Shown here piece after piece: positions 43,241 to 50,810 of a stretch of DNA of 64,000 bases (the stretch's first letter is position 1; every line of letters starts with the position of its first letter). The notes under the pieces were generated by a model. That model did no database searches, was not told where the DNA came from, and saw only the letters and a program-made list of their open reading frames with translations. The position numbers were made by a program, and so were the translations under genes. Origin of the DNA: Polyangiaceae bacterium (GTDB lineage: Bacteria > Myxococcota_A > Polyangia > Polyangiales > Polyangiaceae); assembly GCA_020633235.1 (NCBI GenBank), contig JACKEA010000010.1, positions 154,001 to 218,000 of the forward strand, given 5' to 3'.

Positions 43241-43549
43241 TCAGGTTTCGGCGAGCGCGTCCTCGAGCTCGCTCAGCGTCTTGCCGTCGCCCTTGGTCTT
43301 GGCCAGCTCGATGCCGGCGCGCAACCATTCCTTGGCGTCGTCGTTGCGCGACATCTCCATCAGCAGCTGCCCCGTCATCAGGTACATCGGCAGATAGCTC
43401 GCATCCGCTTCCCGCAACGCTTGGAACGCCGCCAACGCATCTTCGTGACGCCCCTCCTTCCGGTACTCCATGGCCAGGCCGTAACGGGCGAAGGAATCGG
43501 CTTTGCCGGAGCTGACCAGCTGTTCGAGCAGGGCGAGGCGCTTGTTCAT
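43241..43549 (-). CDS. Small TPR protein (102 aa)
   Basis: About two and a half TPR units: SFARYGLAMEYRKEGRHEDALAAFQALREADASYLPMYLMTGQLLMEMSRNDDAKEWLRAGIELA. There is no signal peptide, so it should be a cytoplasmic adaptor. It converges on the frameshifted lipoprotein gene. Confidence 0.8.
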   Translation of the reverse strand: MNKRLALLEQLVSSGKADSFARYGLAMEYRKEGRHEDALAAFQALREADASYLPMYLMTGQLLMEMSRNDDAKEWLRAGIELAKTKGDGKTLSELEDALAET

Positions 43550-43660
43550 GACACCTGACGCTTAGGCGAGCAGCGTGCGGTTGCAAGCGCCCACGCGTTC
43601 CCCCGGAAATTCCCGATGAAAGCGCGTTGGTTTCCACCGCGGGATCACGTCAGCCGATCA

Positions 43661-43676
43661 CATGACGGCGGTCATG
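43661..43676. promoter_or_regulatory. Perfect inverted repeat, probable operator
   Basis: CATGACGGCGGTCATG: 6-bp arms around a 4-bp spacer, ending 42 bp before the start of the Crp/Fnr-type regulator gene. Its size and symmetry fit a Crp/Fnr dimer site, so autoregulation is likely, though the half-site is neither the classical TGTGA nor TTGAT. Confidence 0.55.
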
Positions 43677-43718
43677 AGCGGTGGGAGGTGGCCCTGCACA
43701 AAGCGTTAGCATCGAAGC

Positions 43719-44402
43719 GTGTCGAGCACGTCATCATCAAGCGACGACGACAAGTCCGCGCAGCGGCAGCTCAATGATCTTCCGCTGCGTTGCCGAACGT
43801 GTCGGCTGGGCGTGGCTTCTCTACCCGCAGAATGCCCGTTCTCCGACATGCGCCGCCCGGCTGGCGCGATCCTGATTCAACAGGACGAGAAGCCGCGCGC
43901 AGTGCTCTACGTTCGTCGCGGTCAAGTCGCCATTGGTTCCGCCAGCGAGTCGGGTGCCGAGTCGTCCTTTGCCGTTCGCGGTCCGGACACGCTTCTCGGC
44001 TTGGAGGTGCTGATCGACGAACGCGCGCCGTACCAGGTCACGGCGCTCACCGACGTCGTGTTCTGTGCCCTCGAGCCCAGCGCGTTCCTGGGTTGGGTCG
44101 GACAGTTGGATTCGCCCATGGGTGCGGTGCTCGAGCTGGCCGTCGCCGAGGCAGGCCGGAGGGTGCAAGAGCGCCACGGTCTGCAGGGCACCGCCGTGCG
44201 TCGCGTGGCCCGCTTCCTGCTGAAGCAGGTCGAGTCCGGCACCCTGAGCACGCCACAAAACGTGGTGGCTACGGTGCTCGGCATGCGTCCGGAAACGCTC
44301 TCCCGTGCTCTCGCCAAGCTCCGCACAGCCGGCGCCCTCGCACCCGGCCGCACCGTCCGCGTCACGGACTCCTCGGTCCTCGACAAATTCGCCAACGAAT
44401 AA
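43719..44402 (+). CDS. Crp/Fnr-family transcription regulator
   Basis: The 227-residue protein has an N-terminal cyclic-nucleotide-type sensor domain (AVLYVRRGQVAIGSAS; LLGLEVLIDERAPYQVTAL), a long dimer helix and a C-terminal Crp-type winged helix with VVATVLGMRPETLSRALAKLRTAGAL as recognition part. An N-terminal CRTCRLGVASLPAEC places three Cys as in Fnr-type oxygen sensors, but a fourth cluster ligand is not obvious. GTG start. Redox or oxygen sensing is inference. Confidence 0.88.
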   Translation: MSSTSSSSDDDKSAQRQLNDLPLRCRTCRLGVASLPAECPFSDMRRPAGAILIQQDEKPRAVLYVRRGQVAIGSASESGAESSFAVRGPDTLLGLEVLIDERAPYQVTALTDVVFCALEPSAFLGWVGQLDSPMGAVLELAVAEAGRRVQERHGLQGTAVRRVARFLLKQVESGTLSTPQNVVATVLGMRPETLSRALAKLRTAGALAPGRTVRVTDSSVLDKFANE

Positions 44403-44409
44403 CGCCCCG

Positions 44410-44512
44410 CGCGCCCCGGCACATCGCCAGCCAGGCCCGCACGACACATCGCCAGCCAGGCCCGCGCGGCACATCGCCCAGCCCGGCACATCGCCGGCCA
44501 GGCCCGCGCCGC
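44410..44512 (+). repeat. Short imperfect tandem repeat, unit ACATCGCCAGCCAGGCCCGC
   Basis: Four units of 22-27 bp, progressively degenerate, directly after the regulator gene. Confidence 0.75.
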
Positions 44513-44526
44513 CCCTGAGCGTCTTC

Positions 44527-44552
44527 ATGTTGGTTCGCCGCGGAACCTCGCG
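44527..44552 (+). repeat. Dispersed extragenic element, copy f
   Basis: ATGTTGGTTCGCCGCGGAAC followed by CTCGCG, the best match to the consensus. It stands between the regulator gene and the cassette array. Confidence 0.7.
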
Positions 44553-44679
44553 TCGAGCCTTGTCGCGCGCACTCTCGGACCTCCACTTATCTGTTTATCC
44601 CGCGAGCAAGTAACCCAACCCCGCGGAATCACGCGACGTCAGGGCACTGGATAAATCGGGGCGTCGCGGTAGAACTCTA

Positions 44680-44686
44680 GTTAGCC
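44680..44686 (+). other. First integron-type core site (GTTAGCC) at the head of the array
   Basis: GTTAGCC followed by GGAC, the same core and flank seen at the end of attC-1 and similar to the others. The start codon of the first cassette gene follows 8 bp later, as in the other cassettes. Upstream, CGCGACG (44631 region) pairs with CGTCGCG (44661 region), so this is either the right half of a worn attC or an attI-like site. No integrase gene adjoins it. Confidence 0.5.
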
Positions 44687-44693
44687 GGACCCA

Positions 44694-45209
44694 ATGCCAC
44701 GCAACAGGCTGCGCGAAGAGGATCTACCTGACCGCACCCGAAGCGTCGTCGCCGCGGCCCGACTCGAGTCTATTGGTTGGTTCTCACGGTGCGGTTCGCC
44801 TCCGGTTCTGATCGAGGCGGCTGTCGTCACCTCGCGAGAGGACGCTCACAAGCGCCTGGCCTCCGTAGAGTGGGAGAACTTCAAGCTGGAACGAAGAGGA
44901 GACCTAACTGTCTTCATCACGACCCAGCGACCAGACGCGCGGGGCTTGTGGAACGCGGCTACTCGCCACCTCAAGGACGCACTCGCGACCCATTTTGACC
45001 GAGTCGAATCGACTCTCCAAGTGGAGGAACTGCCGAGCGAGTGGTTGGACGATGTTCGGTGGGACCTACTGGGCTACTTCCAGGAACTGGTCTTCGATTC
45101 TGCCGGCGCACCACATTTCTATGATCGTCTGTACCGAGCATATGCGGCCGGCTCGCTTCCCTGTGGCTGGGTTGGCGCATACCCCGACGGATGCCTCGTC
45201 GTTTGGTGA
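44694..45209 (+). CDS. Cassette gene 1: hypothetical protein (171 aa)
   Basis: A soluble protein with no signal: LREEDLPDRTRSVVAAARLESIGWFSRCG near the start, VEWENFKLERRGDLTVFI in the middle and WDLLGYFQELVFDSAGAPHFYDRLYRAYAAG near the end. No family is recognised. Codon choice is less GC-biased at third positions than in the flanking chromosome genes, consistent with transfer. It lies between the first core site and attC-1. Confidence 0.65.
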   Translation: MPRNRLREEDLPDRTRSVVAAARLESIGWFSRCGSPPVLIEAAVVTSREDAHKRLASVEWENFKLERRGDLTVFITTQRPDARGLWNAATRHLKDALATHFDRVESTLQVEELPSEWLDDVRWDLLGYFQELVFDSAGAPHFYDRLYRAYAAGSLPCGWVGAYPDGCLVVW

Positions 45210-45215
45210 GGCGCC

Positions 45216-45334
45216 GCCTAACTGCCAATGAACCCGCCGGCGGCAGAGCGTCGCTGCCTTCGGTGTGTTCGGAATCGCGAGGCGCTGTATCATCTCTTCC
45301 AAGGCCGCCGCGGGTTATTGGCGGTACGTTAGCC
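45216..45334 (+). other. attC-1 recombination site (119 bp)
   Basis: Begins GCCTAAC and ends GTTAGCC. The arms pair imperfectly: CTAACTGCCAATGAACCCGC on the left against GCGGGTTATTGGCGGTACG on the right, with unpaired bases as usual in attC sites. The centre is variable. Confidence 0.8.
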
Positions 45335-45344
45335 GGACGCCCAC

Positions 45345-45752
45345 GTGGTCTCTAATTCCGAAGAGTTCTTCGCGCGACATGGCGATGGCGAGCACCCATA
45401 TGTCGCCCTTGCCCATGCTGCTGTTGATACCGGCAAAGCCTTTGGGTCCGCGGGCGACATCGTCTCCTGCGATGAGATTCGCTCGACCTACGGCGTTCGC
45501 GCACGCTCTCTCGCAAGTCGAGCCGGGCCGCACGCGAAGGCCCTGCATGCCGACGTCGTCGGCCTGTGCGAACGCCTCGACGCGTGCCGGGGGCAACGCA
45601 TGCGTTGGTGGACTTTTTCCCTACCTGGCGGCGCCCGGTACGTGTTTGCTGAGCATGCCGAGACCAATGCACTGCTGGGGGCTCTCCATGTTGTGAGTCG
45701 ACTCGAGGTTCCGCCCAAGGACTGGCGCCGGCTGTGGGGTGATGCCGGCTAA
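45345..45752 (+). CDS. Cassette gene 2: hypothetical protein (135 aa)
   Basis: A GTG start 10 bp after attC-1 gives MVSNSEEFFARHGDGEHPYV; the C-terminal half is RWWTFSLPGGARYVFAEHAETNALLGALHVVSRLEVPPKDWRRLWG. The stop TAA is the TAA of the next site's core GGCTAAC, a typical cassette arrangement. No family is recognised and there is no membrane segment. Confidence 0.6.
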   Translation: MVSNSEEFFARHGDGEHPYVALAHAAVDTGKAFGSAGDIVSCDEIRSTYGVRARSLASRAGPHAKALHADVVGLCERLDACRGQRMRWWTFSLPGGARYVFAEHAETNALLGALHVVSRLEVPPKDWRRLWGDAG

Positions 45753-45866
45753 CAAGCCAATGAACCCGCCGGCGGCGAGGCGTCGCTGTGTTCGAGATGT
45801 TCGGCGTGCGGAGCTGCGGTATCATCTGTTCCACGGCCGCCGCGGGTTATTGGCGGTACGTTAGGC
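45747..45866 (+). other. attC-2 recombination site (120 bp)
   Basis: GGCTAAC to GTTAGGC. Its arms are nearly identical to those of attC-1 (CCAATGAACCCGCCGGCGGC left, GCCGCCGCGGGTTATTGGCG right) while the centre differs, as expected for sites of one array. Confidence 0.85.
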
Positions 45867-45871
45867 GGACC

Positions 45872-46285
45872 GTGTCTCCCTCTCCCCCAGGCTTCTGGCG
45901 CACTGTTCGCACCCCTGCTCTCTGGATGAGCGCAGCGCTGATTGTCGAACTGCTGCTCAGTCTCTCCCACTGGTTCTTGACTCCTGCCCACGTTCGCGAG
46001 GCGTCGCCGATCAATCCATGGCTGCTGTTCGCTGGTCTTGTTGTCGGCACCTTAGCCTTCGTCATTGTCGCGGCTGTGCGCGCCATACGCGCTAAGCGCT
46101 ACGCGCTCGCTGTCATCCCTTTCACAACGCTATTTGCTCTGTATTTTCCGATAGCGCTCGCAATCGATGCAGTTGCGTCGACGGTAATCATTCCGACCCG
46201 CATCTTCGCGTGTATTGTCGGGATCGCAGTCTCCGTGGCCGTTCTTCTCCGGGTTCCCGTGCACGCCGTCGATCGTGCCGCCTAA
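45872..46285 (+). CDS. Cassette gene 3: small integral membrane protein (137 aa)
   Basis: A GTG start 5 bp after attC-2 gives MSPSPPGFWRTVRTPALWM. Four hydrophobic segments follow: SAALIVELLLSLSHWFL, WLLFAGLVVGTLAFVIVAAV, YALAVIPFTTLFALYFPIAL and IFACIVGIAVSVAVLLRV. The stop TAA lies in the GCCTAAC core of the next site. Role unknown. A longer in-frame reading from 45788 is translated attC and is rejected. Confidence 0.65.
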   Translation: MSPSPPGFWRTVRTPALWMSAALIVELLLSLSHWFLTPAHVREASPINPWLLFAGLVVGTLAFVIVAAVRAIRAKRYALAVIPFTTLFALYFPIALAIDAVASTVIIPTRIFACIVGIAVSVAVLLRVPVHAVDRAA

Positions 46286-46318
46286 CAAGCACCCTGAGAC
46301 GGACCGCAAGTCCTAATT
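46280..46318 (+). other. attC-3, left half only
   Basis: GCCTAACAAGCACCCTGAG carries a normal left core, but no matching right arm follows. The site seems cut by the insertion that fills 46319-46844. Confidence 0.55.
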
Positions 46319-46610
46319 TGGATTTTCGCTAGCGTATGTGAGCAACGGCGCGTTGCGCTTGCGGAGGGCGTTGAGGTAGCGAGCTTCGTCGTAGGGGGCG
46401 CGCTCGACCCAGCAGCGGTACAGGATGCGGATTGTAGACATCGGCGAGCGTGGGTTCCACTTGCGCCATGAACACCGATGACCAGGTGACCACTTCGGTG
46501 GTGTTCAGCGCACGTTCGCGCGCGTGATCATCGTTGCCACACTGCGTTCCGGGCTGGTTCACCTCGCCGGTTCGAGGGCGGAGAATTCGTTTGGTTCGTT
46601 CATCATCCAA
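46319..46610 (-). pseudogene. Transposase remnant, possibly IS110-type C terminus
   Basis: On the minus strand RILYRCWVERAPYDEARYLN then ALRKRNAPLLTYASENPN resembles from memory the C-terminal tail of IS110-like transposases, interrupted by frame changes upstream. Nothing else convincing is seen in 46610-46844. The assignment is weak. Confidence 0.3.
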
Positions 46611-46844
46611 CGATGCTCGCCCGCGTCAAGGGTTCGCGCGCATTCGCTCGCCGCCTTCGGCGCCCTTGACCCAGCCTCGCCTCGTCGGAGACGGTGGGCA
46701 CTTATCAGCCGAAGTACCCCTGCAAACGGGTGGTCCCCGGGTCCCGGTGTCGTCGGCGTAGGTGGGGTCCATTCTGGTCGGTGGCAGCACATGTCCCGCT
46801 TTCTATTCTCCAGGTCCCACCAAGAAACCTGACTGCGGAACGGA

Positions 46845-46936
46845 ACACCCATAAAGCCGTTGCAGCAGACGGGCGCCGTCGGCGCGGCCTGCGGCCGCAC
46901 CTCTGGCGCCCGCAGCTGAACGCCGATACGTTAGAC
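46845..46936 (+). other. attC-4 recombination site
   Basis: The right core is GTTAGAC (46930-46936). The arms GCCGTTGCAGCAGACGGGCG and CGCCCGCAGCTGAACGCCG pair imperfectly. The left core is degenerate (CCATAAAGC where CTAACAAGC is expected). Confidence 0.6.
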
Positions 46937-46944
46937 CGACTACG

Positions 46945-47316
46945 ATGACGATTAGCCGAAAAGGTCGACGCCGCATCATCGTGAACGCCAGACAATACCT
47001 CTGGTACGTTGCACCCGACGAAGACGACTGCTTCGAGCCGATGCTCACTGTCGTATCGACTGATCGGCGCGTGTTCCTTCGCTATCACATCACGCAGTCT
47101 GATGACGTCCGTTTCGTGATCGTCCTCGGTCCTGAGTTCTGCGTGCCGGGCTGCGGGGGGCCCTGGAGGCGCTTTCGCTGCCCCGAGTTCGGCTCGCCAG
47201 ATTCCATCACGCCAAAGGACGTCCGCGCGCTTATCGAATGGGCGCTGCGACCTGGAGAGTCGCCTGCCGAGGTTGACTGGACCGGCCAGCCACTGGCGCG
47301 TTCGCAGGCGGTCTAA
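46945..47316 (+). CDS. Cassette gene 4: hypothetical protein (123 aa)
   Basis: ATG start 8 bp after attC-4. The protein reads RRRIIVNARQYLWYVAPDED, then a beta-rich middle (MLTVVSTDRRVFLRYHI, RFVIVLGPEF), a CVPGCGGPWRRFRCPEF patch and TPKDVRALIEWAL at the end. Similar compact proteins of unknown role are known from environmental bacteria. The TAA stop is part of the core of attC-5. Confidence 0.7.
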   Translation: MTISRKGRRRIIVNARQYLWYVAPDEDDCFEPMLTVVSTDRRVFLRYHITQSDDVRFVIVLGPEFCVPGCGGPWRRFRCPEFGSPDSITPKDVRALIEWALRPGESPAEVDWTGQPLARSQAV

Positions 47317-47462
47317 CAAGCAGTTGCAGCAGCCGGCCGCGCCCCGTTCCCAGAACCAGTCTCCCGCCTCTCGCCCGTGGTGAGTACCACCGGCTCAGCC
47401 GTGGTAGCCCGTTGGCCTATCGTCTTGTCGTGCGGCTGCTGCTCAACAGCGGTACGTTCGGC
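47311..47462 (+). other. attC-5 recombination site (152 bp)
   Basis: GTCTAAC to GTTCGGC. The arms AAGCAGTTGCAGCAGCCGG and GCGGCTGCTGCTCAACAGCG pair imperfectly. The long variable centre contains CCGTGGTGAGTACCACCGG, itself a hairpin. Confidence 0.75.
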
Positions 47463-47472
47463 AGACCGATTC

Positions 47473-47802
47473 ATGCGTGACGGGGAGCGAGCGATTCTTG
47501 AAGACCTTGGCGGTCGGATCCGAGCACGCTTCGGTGCCGAGGTTCGCTGCGTCCTGACTGACAGACAGTTGGTCGTCTCCTTGCATCGATGGCCCGACGC
47601 ATCATTGGTGGTCACCGTCACCGATTTGGACCGGCCCTACTTCGGGGCGTCCTATCCAGCACGGTCACGCAAGCGCAAAGGCGACTTTCGCGACGATGAC
47701 GCGTACGCCCCGCAAGTCCTCGACGCGGCTGTCTTCTGGATGGTCAGCAAGCTCACCAAGTTTGGATTTGTTCCTGACGAAATGACCGAGCGGGGGTGGT
47801 AG
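47473..47802 (+). CDS. Cassette gene 5: hypothetical protein (109 aa)
   Basis: ATG start 10 bp after attC-5: MRDGERAILEDLGGRIRARF, then VRCVLTDRQLVVSLHRWPDASLVVTVTDL and a C-terminal DDDAYAPQVLDAAVFWMVSKL. It is a compact soluble protein with no recognised family. An in-frame reading from 47377 would be translated attC and is rejected. Confidence 0.65.
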   Translation: MRDGERAILEDLGGRIRARFGAEVRCVLTDRQLVVSLHRWPDASLVVTVTDLDRPYFGASYPARSRKRKGDFRDDDAYAPQVLDAAVFWMVSKLTKFGFVPDEMTERGW

Positions 47803-47823
47803 GCCCAGCGGCCCCCCGCGGCT

Positions 47824-47919
47824 GCCGAACAATCAGCTGAACCTGACGAGCGTCCTCAGTCGGCCCCTGCGGGGCCTCCTTCTTGCGCTCGCAGGCTAGC
47901 TGCGAGACGTACGTTAGCC
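47824..47919 (+). other. attC-6 recombination site (96 bp)
   Basis: GCCGAAC to GTTAGCC. The arms CAGCTGAACCTGACGAGCG and CGCTCGCAGGCTAGCTGCG pair imperfectly. The centre contains a strong hairpin (see 47862). Confidence 0.65.
47862..47884 (+). terminator. Possible terminator inside attC-6
   Basis: GGCCCC-TGC-GGGGCC followed by TCCTTCTT, i.e. a GC-rich hairpin with a pyrimidine/T-rich tail, 60 bp after cassette gene 5. It may also simply be the variable terminal structure of the site. Confidence 0.4.
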
Positions 47920-48147
47920 GAAGTCCCACATGTCGTGAGCCGCAACACTGAGGGTTGCGGACGTCCGCCAGCGAATGCACCCGCTGCATGTGTTCACCGG
48001 GCGGCGAATTGTTGTCAGCAGAGCCGTCACCCAGACGCGGTCTGCCGCTCCCGCGTCACGCAGTCCGATCACACTGTAGGTGCGTGCTTCTGGCGTGGGC
48101 GCCGCTTGTAGGCGCCACAGGAGGTGGATCCGACGCCCACGTATCAA
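47914..48147 (-). CDS. Possible reverse-oriented cassette gene (77 aa)
   Basis: The stretch 47920-48240 between attC-6 and attC-7 has no convincing plus-strand gene. The only candidate is this minus-strand frame, MIRGRRIHLLWRLQAAPTPEA onward, ending in LSVAAHDMWDFG. No family is recognised and it may be chance. Confidence 0.25.
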   Translation of the reverse strand: MIRGRRIHLLWRLQAAPTPEARTYSVIGLRDAGAADRVWVTALLTTIRRPVNTCSGCIRWRTSATLSVAAHDMWDFG

Positions 48148-48170
48148 CCGGTAGCGTCTTCCGCTCGCCC

Positions 48171-48248
48171 GTGGTGAAGCACCACGGGGCCGCTACTGTT
48201 GCTCGTGGTAGTCTGTTGCGGCCGCTGCTCAGCAGCGATTCGTTGCCC
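48171..48248 (+). other. attC-7, right part
   Basis: CCCGTGGTGAAGCACCACGG and the following CTGTTGCGGCCGCTGCTCAG closely match the right part of attC-5, and the core is GTTGCCC (48242-48248). No matching left arm was found, so the site is degenerate or truncated. Confidence 0.45.
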
Positions 48249-48261
48249 TCCCGAGACTACG

Positions 48262-48729
48262 ATGAGCGACCTCAAGGCATTTCTGAAGGGCGTAATGGCC
48301 ACGGCTCTTTCGGAGTTGAAGGAGCGGGGAGTCGCCGTTCACACGCTCAGTTTCTATATCGATCACGAGTCCAATGCAGTGAGTGTTTGTGCCGACACTC
48401 GAGAGAATTCCGCTCGCAGCGTTGCCAGCAGCAACGCCTTCAGCAGCCGCCATTTCATGGATGCTATTCGGGACCGCGACCTAGAAGCAGCGGCACTGTG
48501 GCAAGCCAACATCGGCCGTAGCCTCTCCCTCGGCGACTTCACTGCCGTAAACGTTGCGCGCACGGATCTTGGAAAGCACCGGCTCAGCCCCGCGCTCTGC
48601 CTTGCCATGGTGGAAACCGTTGTCGAGAGCCACGACGCCATCCGCGAGCTGTCCGCGGACCCCGCCCACACCATCCTCACATGCTCGACGCTCGATGACG
48701 AGGTGGGGCTCATGTGGTCCCTTCCTTGA
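48262..48729 (+). CDS. Cassette gene 6: hypothetical protein (155 aa)
   Basis: ATG start 13 bp after attC-7: MSDLKAFLKGVMATALSELK, then VHTLSFYIDHESNAVSVCAD and a helical C-terminal half (ALCLAMVETVVESHDAIREL). It is soluble with no recognised family. No attC follows, so the recognisable array ends here. Confidence 0.65.
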   Translation: MSDLKAFLKGVMATALSELKERGVAVHTLSFYIDHESNAVSVCADTRENSARSVASSNAFSSRHFMDAIRDRDLEAAALWQANIGRSLSLGDFTAVNVARTDLGKHRLSPALCLAMVETVVESHDAIRELSADPAHTILTCSTLDDEVGLMWSLP

Positions 48730-49075
48730 TGGTCCCCACCAGTACTGGGCTGCCATGTCGAGAACGCAAGCCAAGGACGAGACGGCTAGGTGTAAGCGCG
48801 CCTCGTAGTTGAGCCCAGCCCGGCGATTGCTGGACCAGCTGCACGAGGTGCATCGCAAGCTGGTGCGCCCGCCGATCCGCACGGGGGTGTGCAACCGGGC
48901 GAGGCGGAGGTATGCGCCCGGTCCGAAGGAGAGCACGAGCCAGAAATGGTGACGGAGAGGGCGTTTCTTTGGACGGACCCGCCCTCTCCGTCGTGCTTCG
49001 GAACCGATTCGAGGAACACGAAGCCCTACGAGATTTGTCGCAAGCCCGCTCGGGATCAAGTCCTGGAGTGAGGGA
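48730..49075 (+). other. Gap with a gene remnant
   Basis: The 346 bp hold one conserved-looking fragment in frame from 48827 to 48952 (LDQLHEVHRKLVRPPIRTGV, ending SQKW and a stop). It may be the tail of a transposase-type gene joined to the next remnant. I see no complete gene. Confidence 0.35.
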
Positions 49076-49531
49076 ATGCCGTCGTGTGCCGCTGCGAGGC
49101 CGAGTTCCTGCCCGTGTTGCGGGGCTGCGGCCCGGCCCATTGGCGGCCGGTTCCTGGTGGTCGGGCACGGCGTGGTCGAGCGCCAGGTGCGAGGTCCCGG
49201 CGCTGCTGGGCAGGCTCCGGAGCAGGAGGTGGTGCAGCTGCGGCGGTATCGCTGCCGGGAGTGCCGGGCGGTGATCGTGGTCGGCCCGCGCGGATTGCTG
49301 CATCGGCGGTGGTACGGAGCGGGGCCAGTAGCACAGGCTCTGGCGCTGTACGCGCGGGGTGCGACGAGCGCTGCGGTAAGGGTGGAGACGAGTCCGTCGC
49401 GAGTTGTAGGCACGTCGGCGAGGGAGAGGTGGATCACGCTCAGTCGGTGGATCGAGTCGGCGCATGCTCGCCGCGACCAACCGTGCACTCGTCCTTGCTA
49501 CCGCCGAGGAACGTTGCGTCAGCGTCCCTGA
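49076..49531 (+). pseudogene. Zinc-ribbon/HTH protein of a transposon-linked family, truncated
   Basis: CPCCGAAARPIGGRFLVVGHG and YRCRECRAVIVVGPRGLLHRRWYGAGPVAQAL give a two-CxxC zinc ribbon followed by a helix-turn-helix region (AVRVETSPSRVVGTSARERW). This organisation occurs in proteins encoded next to DDE integrases. After WIESAHARRD the sequence changes character and runs into another remnant (VSVPDELDELLVLDDWRHPDV in another frame, 49530-49600), so the gene is cut. Confidence 0.4.
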
Positions 49532-49581
49532 CGAGCTCGACGAGCTCTTGGTTCTCGACGACTGGCGGCACCCCGACGTTG

Positions 49582-49880
49582 TCAACGGTGAGCTTCCGAG
49601 CTCACCATGGACGAGGACTTCGGCGAGCTGGTTGAACGTCTTGGAAGAGGTTGCGCGCCGGACCTCTCGCCTATCCTCATCTGCGAGACAGGCCCCACGT
49701 AGCCGAGGTCATTCGACTCGAGGCTCGATTCGCGAACGAGGTGGATGAGCGACTCGACGTTGCCCTCTGCCGAGATTGCGCCCCACTTGTTGCGCTGCGC
49801 GCAACCGTCGAAGCCGTCGATCAAAGCGTCCCGCTCGCTCCAGCGTGCGGCCGGTGCCTCCAGGAACTCACGCGTCAAGA
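49582..49880 (-). pseudogene. Minus-strand gene fragment
   Basis: The minus frame ARWSERDALIDGFDGCAQRN and WGAISAEGNVESLIHLVRES has clearly higher GC at third codon positions than any plus frame, which suggests coding. No proper start is visible (a TTG near 49880 is possible) and the C terminus turns into Ser/Pro-rich sequence. No family is recognised. Confidence 0.35.
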
Positions 49881-50026
49881 CTGACTGCCGTCTGCGAAGG
49901 ACCTGACCGCCTGATTGAGTGGATGCACTCCGCACTCCCGCGGCCCGCAATGCTCGGCTCTTGCGTCCGCGTCTGAACCGCACGACATCAGTGGCCTGCA
50001 GAACCACGCCGCGCAGCCCGAATGAC

Positions 50027-50791
50027 ATGAAGCGTCCGCCCTACCTCAGCCGGCTCAGGGTCGTAACAGAGCGCCTCCCGTCGGAGAGCTCGTTCCCGTT
50101 CTCACTCCCGTTCGTCGGGCAGCTGGATCTGACCTTCACGGCTCCCGTTACCTTCTTCGTTGGTGAGAACGGTTCAGGCAAGTCGACGCTGCTGGAGGCC
50201 ATCGCTGCCCTCAATCGACTTCCCGTGTCAGGGGGCGCGCGCAGCGACCTCGGCGCGCGTCACGGTCCGGATACCGACAGCGCGCTCTCTTTCGCGCTGC
50301 GTCCTGCCTTCACGCGGCGCGCACCGGATGGCTACTTCTTGCGGTCGGAGTTTCATGCCCACTTTGCCTCTTTGCTGGACCAGCGTTCGGATGACCCTTG
50401 GTTCCGGATGACGGGCGATCCGTACGAGCACTACGGTGGCGGGTCCCTACACCGTCGATCTCACGGCGAAGCGTTCCTCTCGGTCGTTCTGAACCGGTTC
50501 CAGCGCGGGATCTTCTTGTTGGACGAACCGGAGTCGGCACTCTCGCCGCAACGTCAACTCTCGCTGCTGCTGCAAATGCGAACCCTGGCTCGGGCCGGCA
50601 CAGCTCAGTTCGTGATTGCGACGCATTCCCCGATTCTCCTGACGTATCCCGGTGCACAGATCGTCTCGTTCGATCAACCATCGTTGCCGACGGTCTCGCT
50701 CCACGAAACGTCCCACTATCAGCTCACGCGACAGGTCCTTCAGGACCCAGAAGGATTCTGGCGCCACCTGCTCGTTGGCGGTATCCAGTGA
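50027..50791 (+). CDS. Predicted AAA/ABC-type ATPase (254 aa)
   Basis: A stand-alone P-loop ATPase: FFVGENGSGKSTLLEAIAAL (Walker A near residue 43-50), a Ser-rich insert, then GIFLLDEPESALSPQRQLSL (Walker B with D-loop) and FVIATHSPILLTYPGAQIVSF (H-loop). This matches small SMC/ABC-like predicted ATPases of the AAA_21/COG3910 type. Some relatives act in anti-phage systems or as transport-like ATPases, but no nuclease partner is adjacent; the next gene is a small membrane protein 19 bp downstream. Confidence 0.8.
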   Translation: MKRPPYLSRLRVVTERLPSESSFPFSLPFVGQLDLTFTAPVTFFVGENGSGKSTLLEAIAALNRLPVSGGARSDLGARHGPDTDSALSFALRPAFTRRAPDGYFLRSEFHAHFASLLDQRSDDPWFRMTGDPYEHYGGGSLHRRSHGEAFLSVVLNRFQRGIFLLDEPESALSPQRQLSLLLQMRTLARAGTAQFVIATHSPILLTYPGAQIVSFDQPSLPTVSLHETSHYQLTRQVLQDPEGFWRHLLVGGIQ

Positions 50792-50810
50792 GCCTGCGGC
50801 GGTCCGACTC

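Noticed and set aside
44403..44693. An integron integrase next to the array
   Set aside because: No tyrosine-recombinase motif is found on either strand near the head of the array; the upstream gene is a Crp/Fnr regulator.
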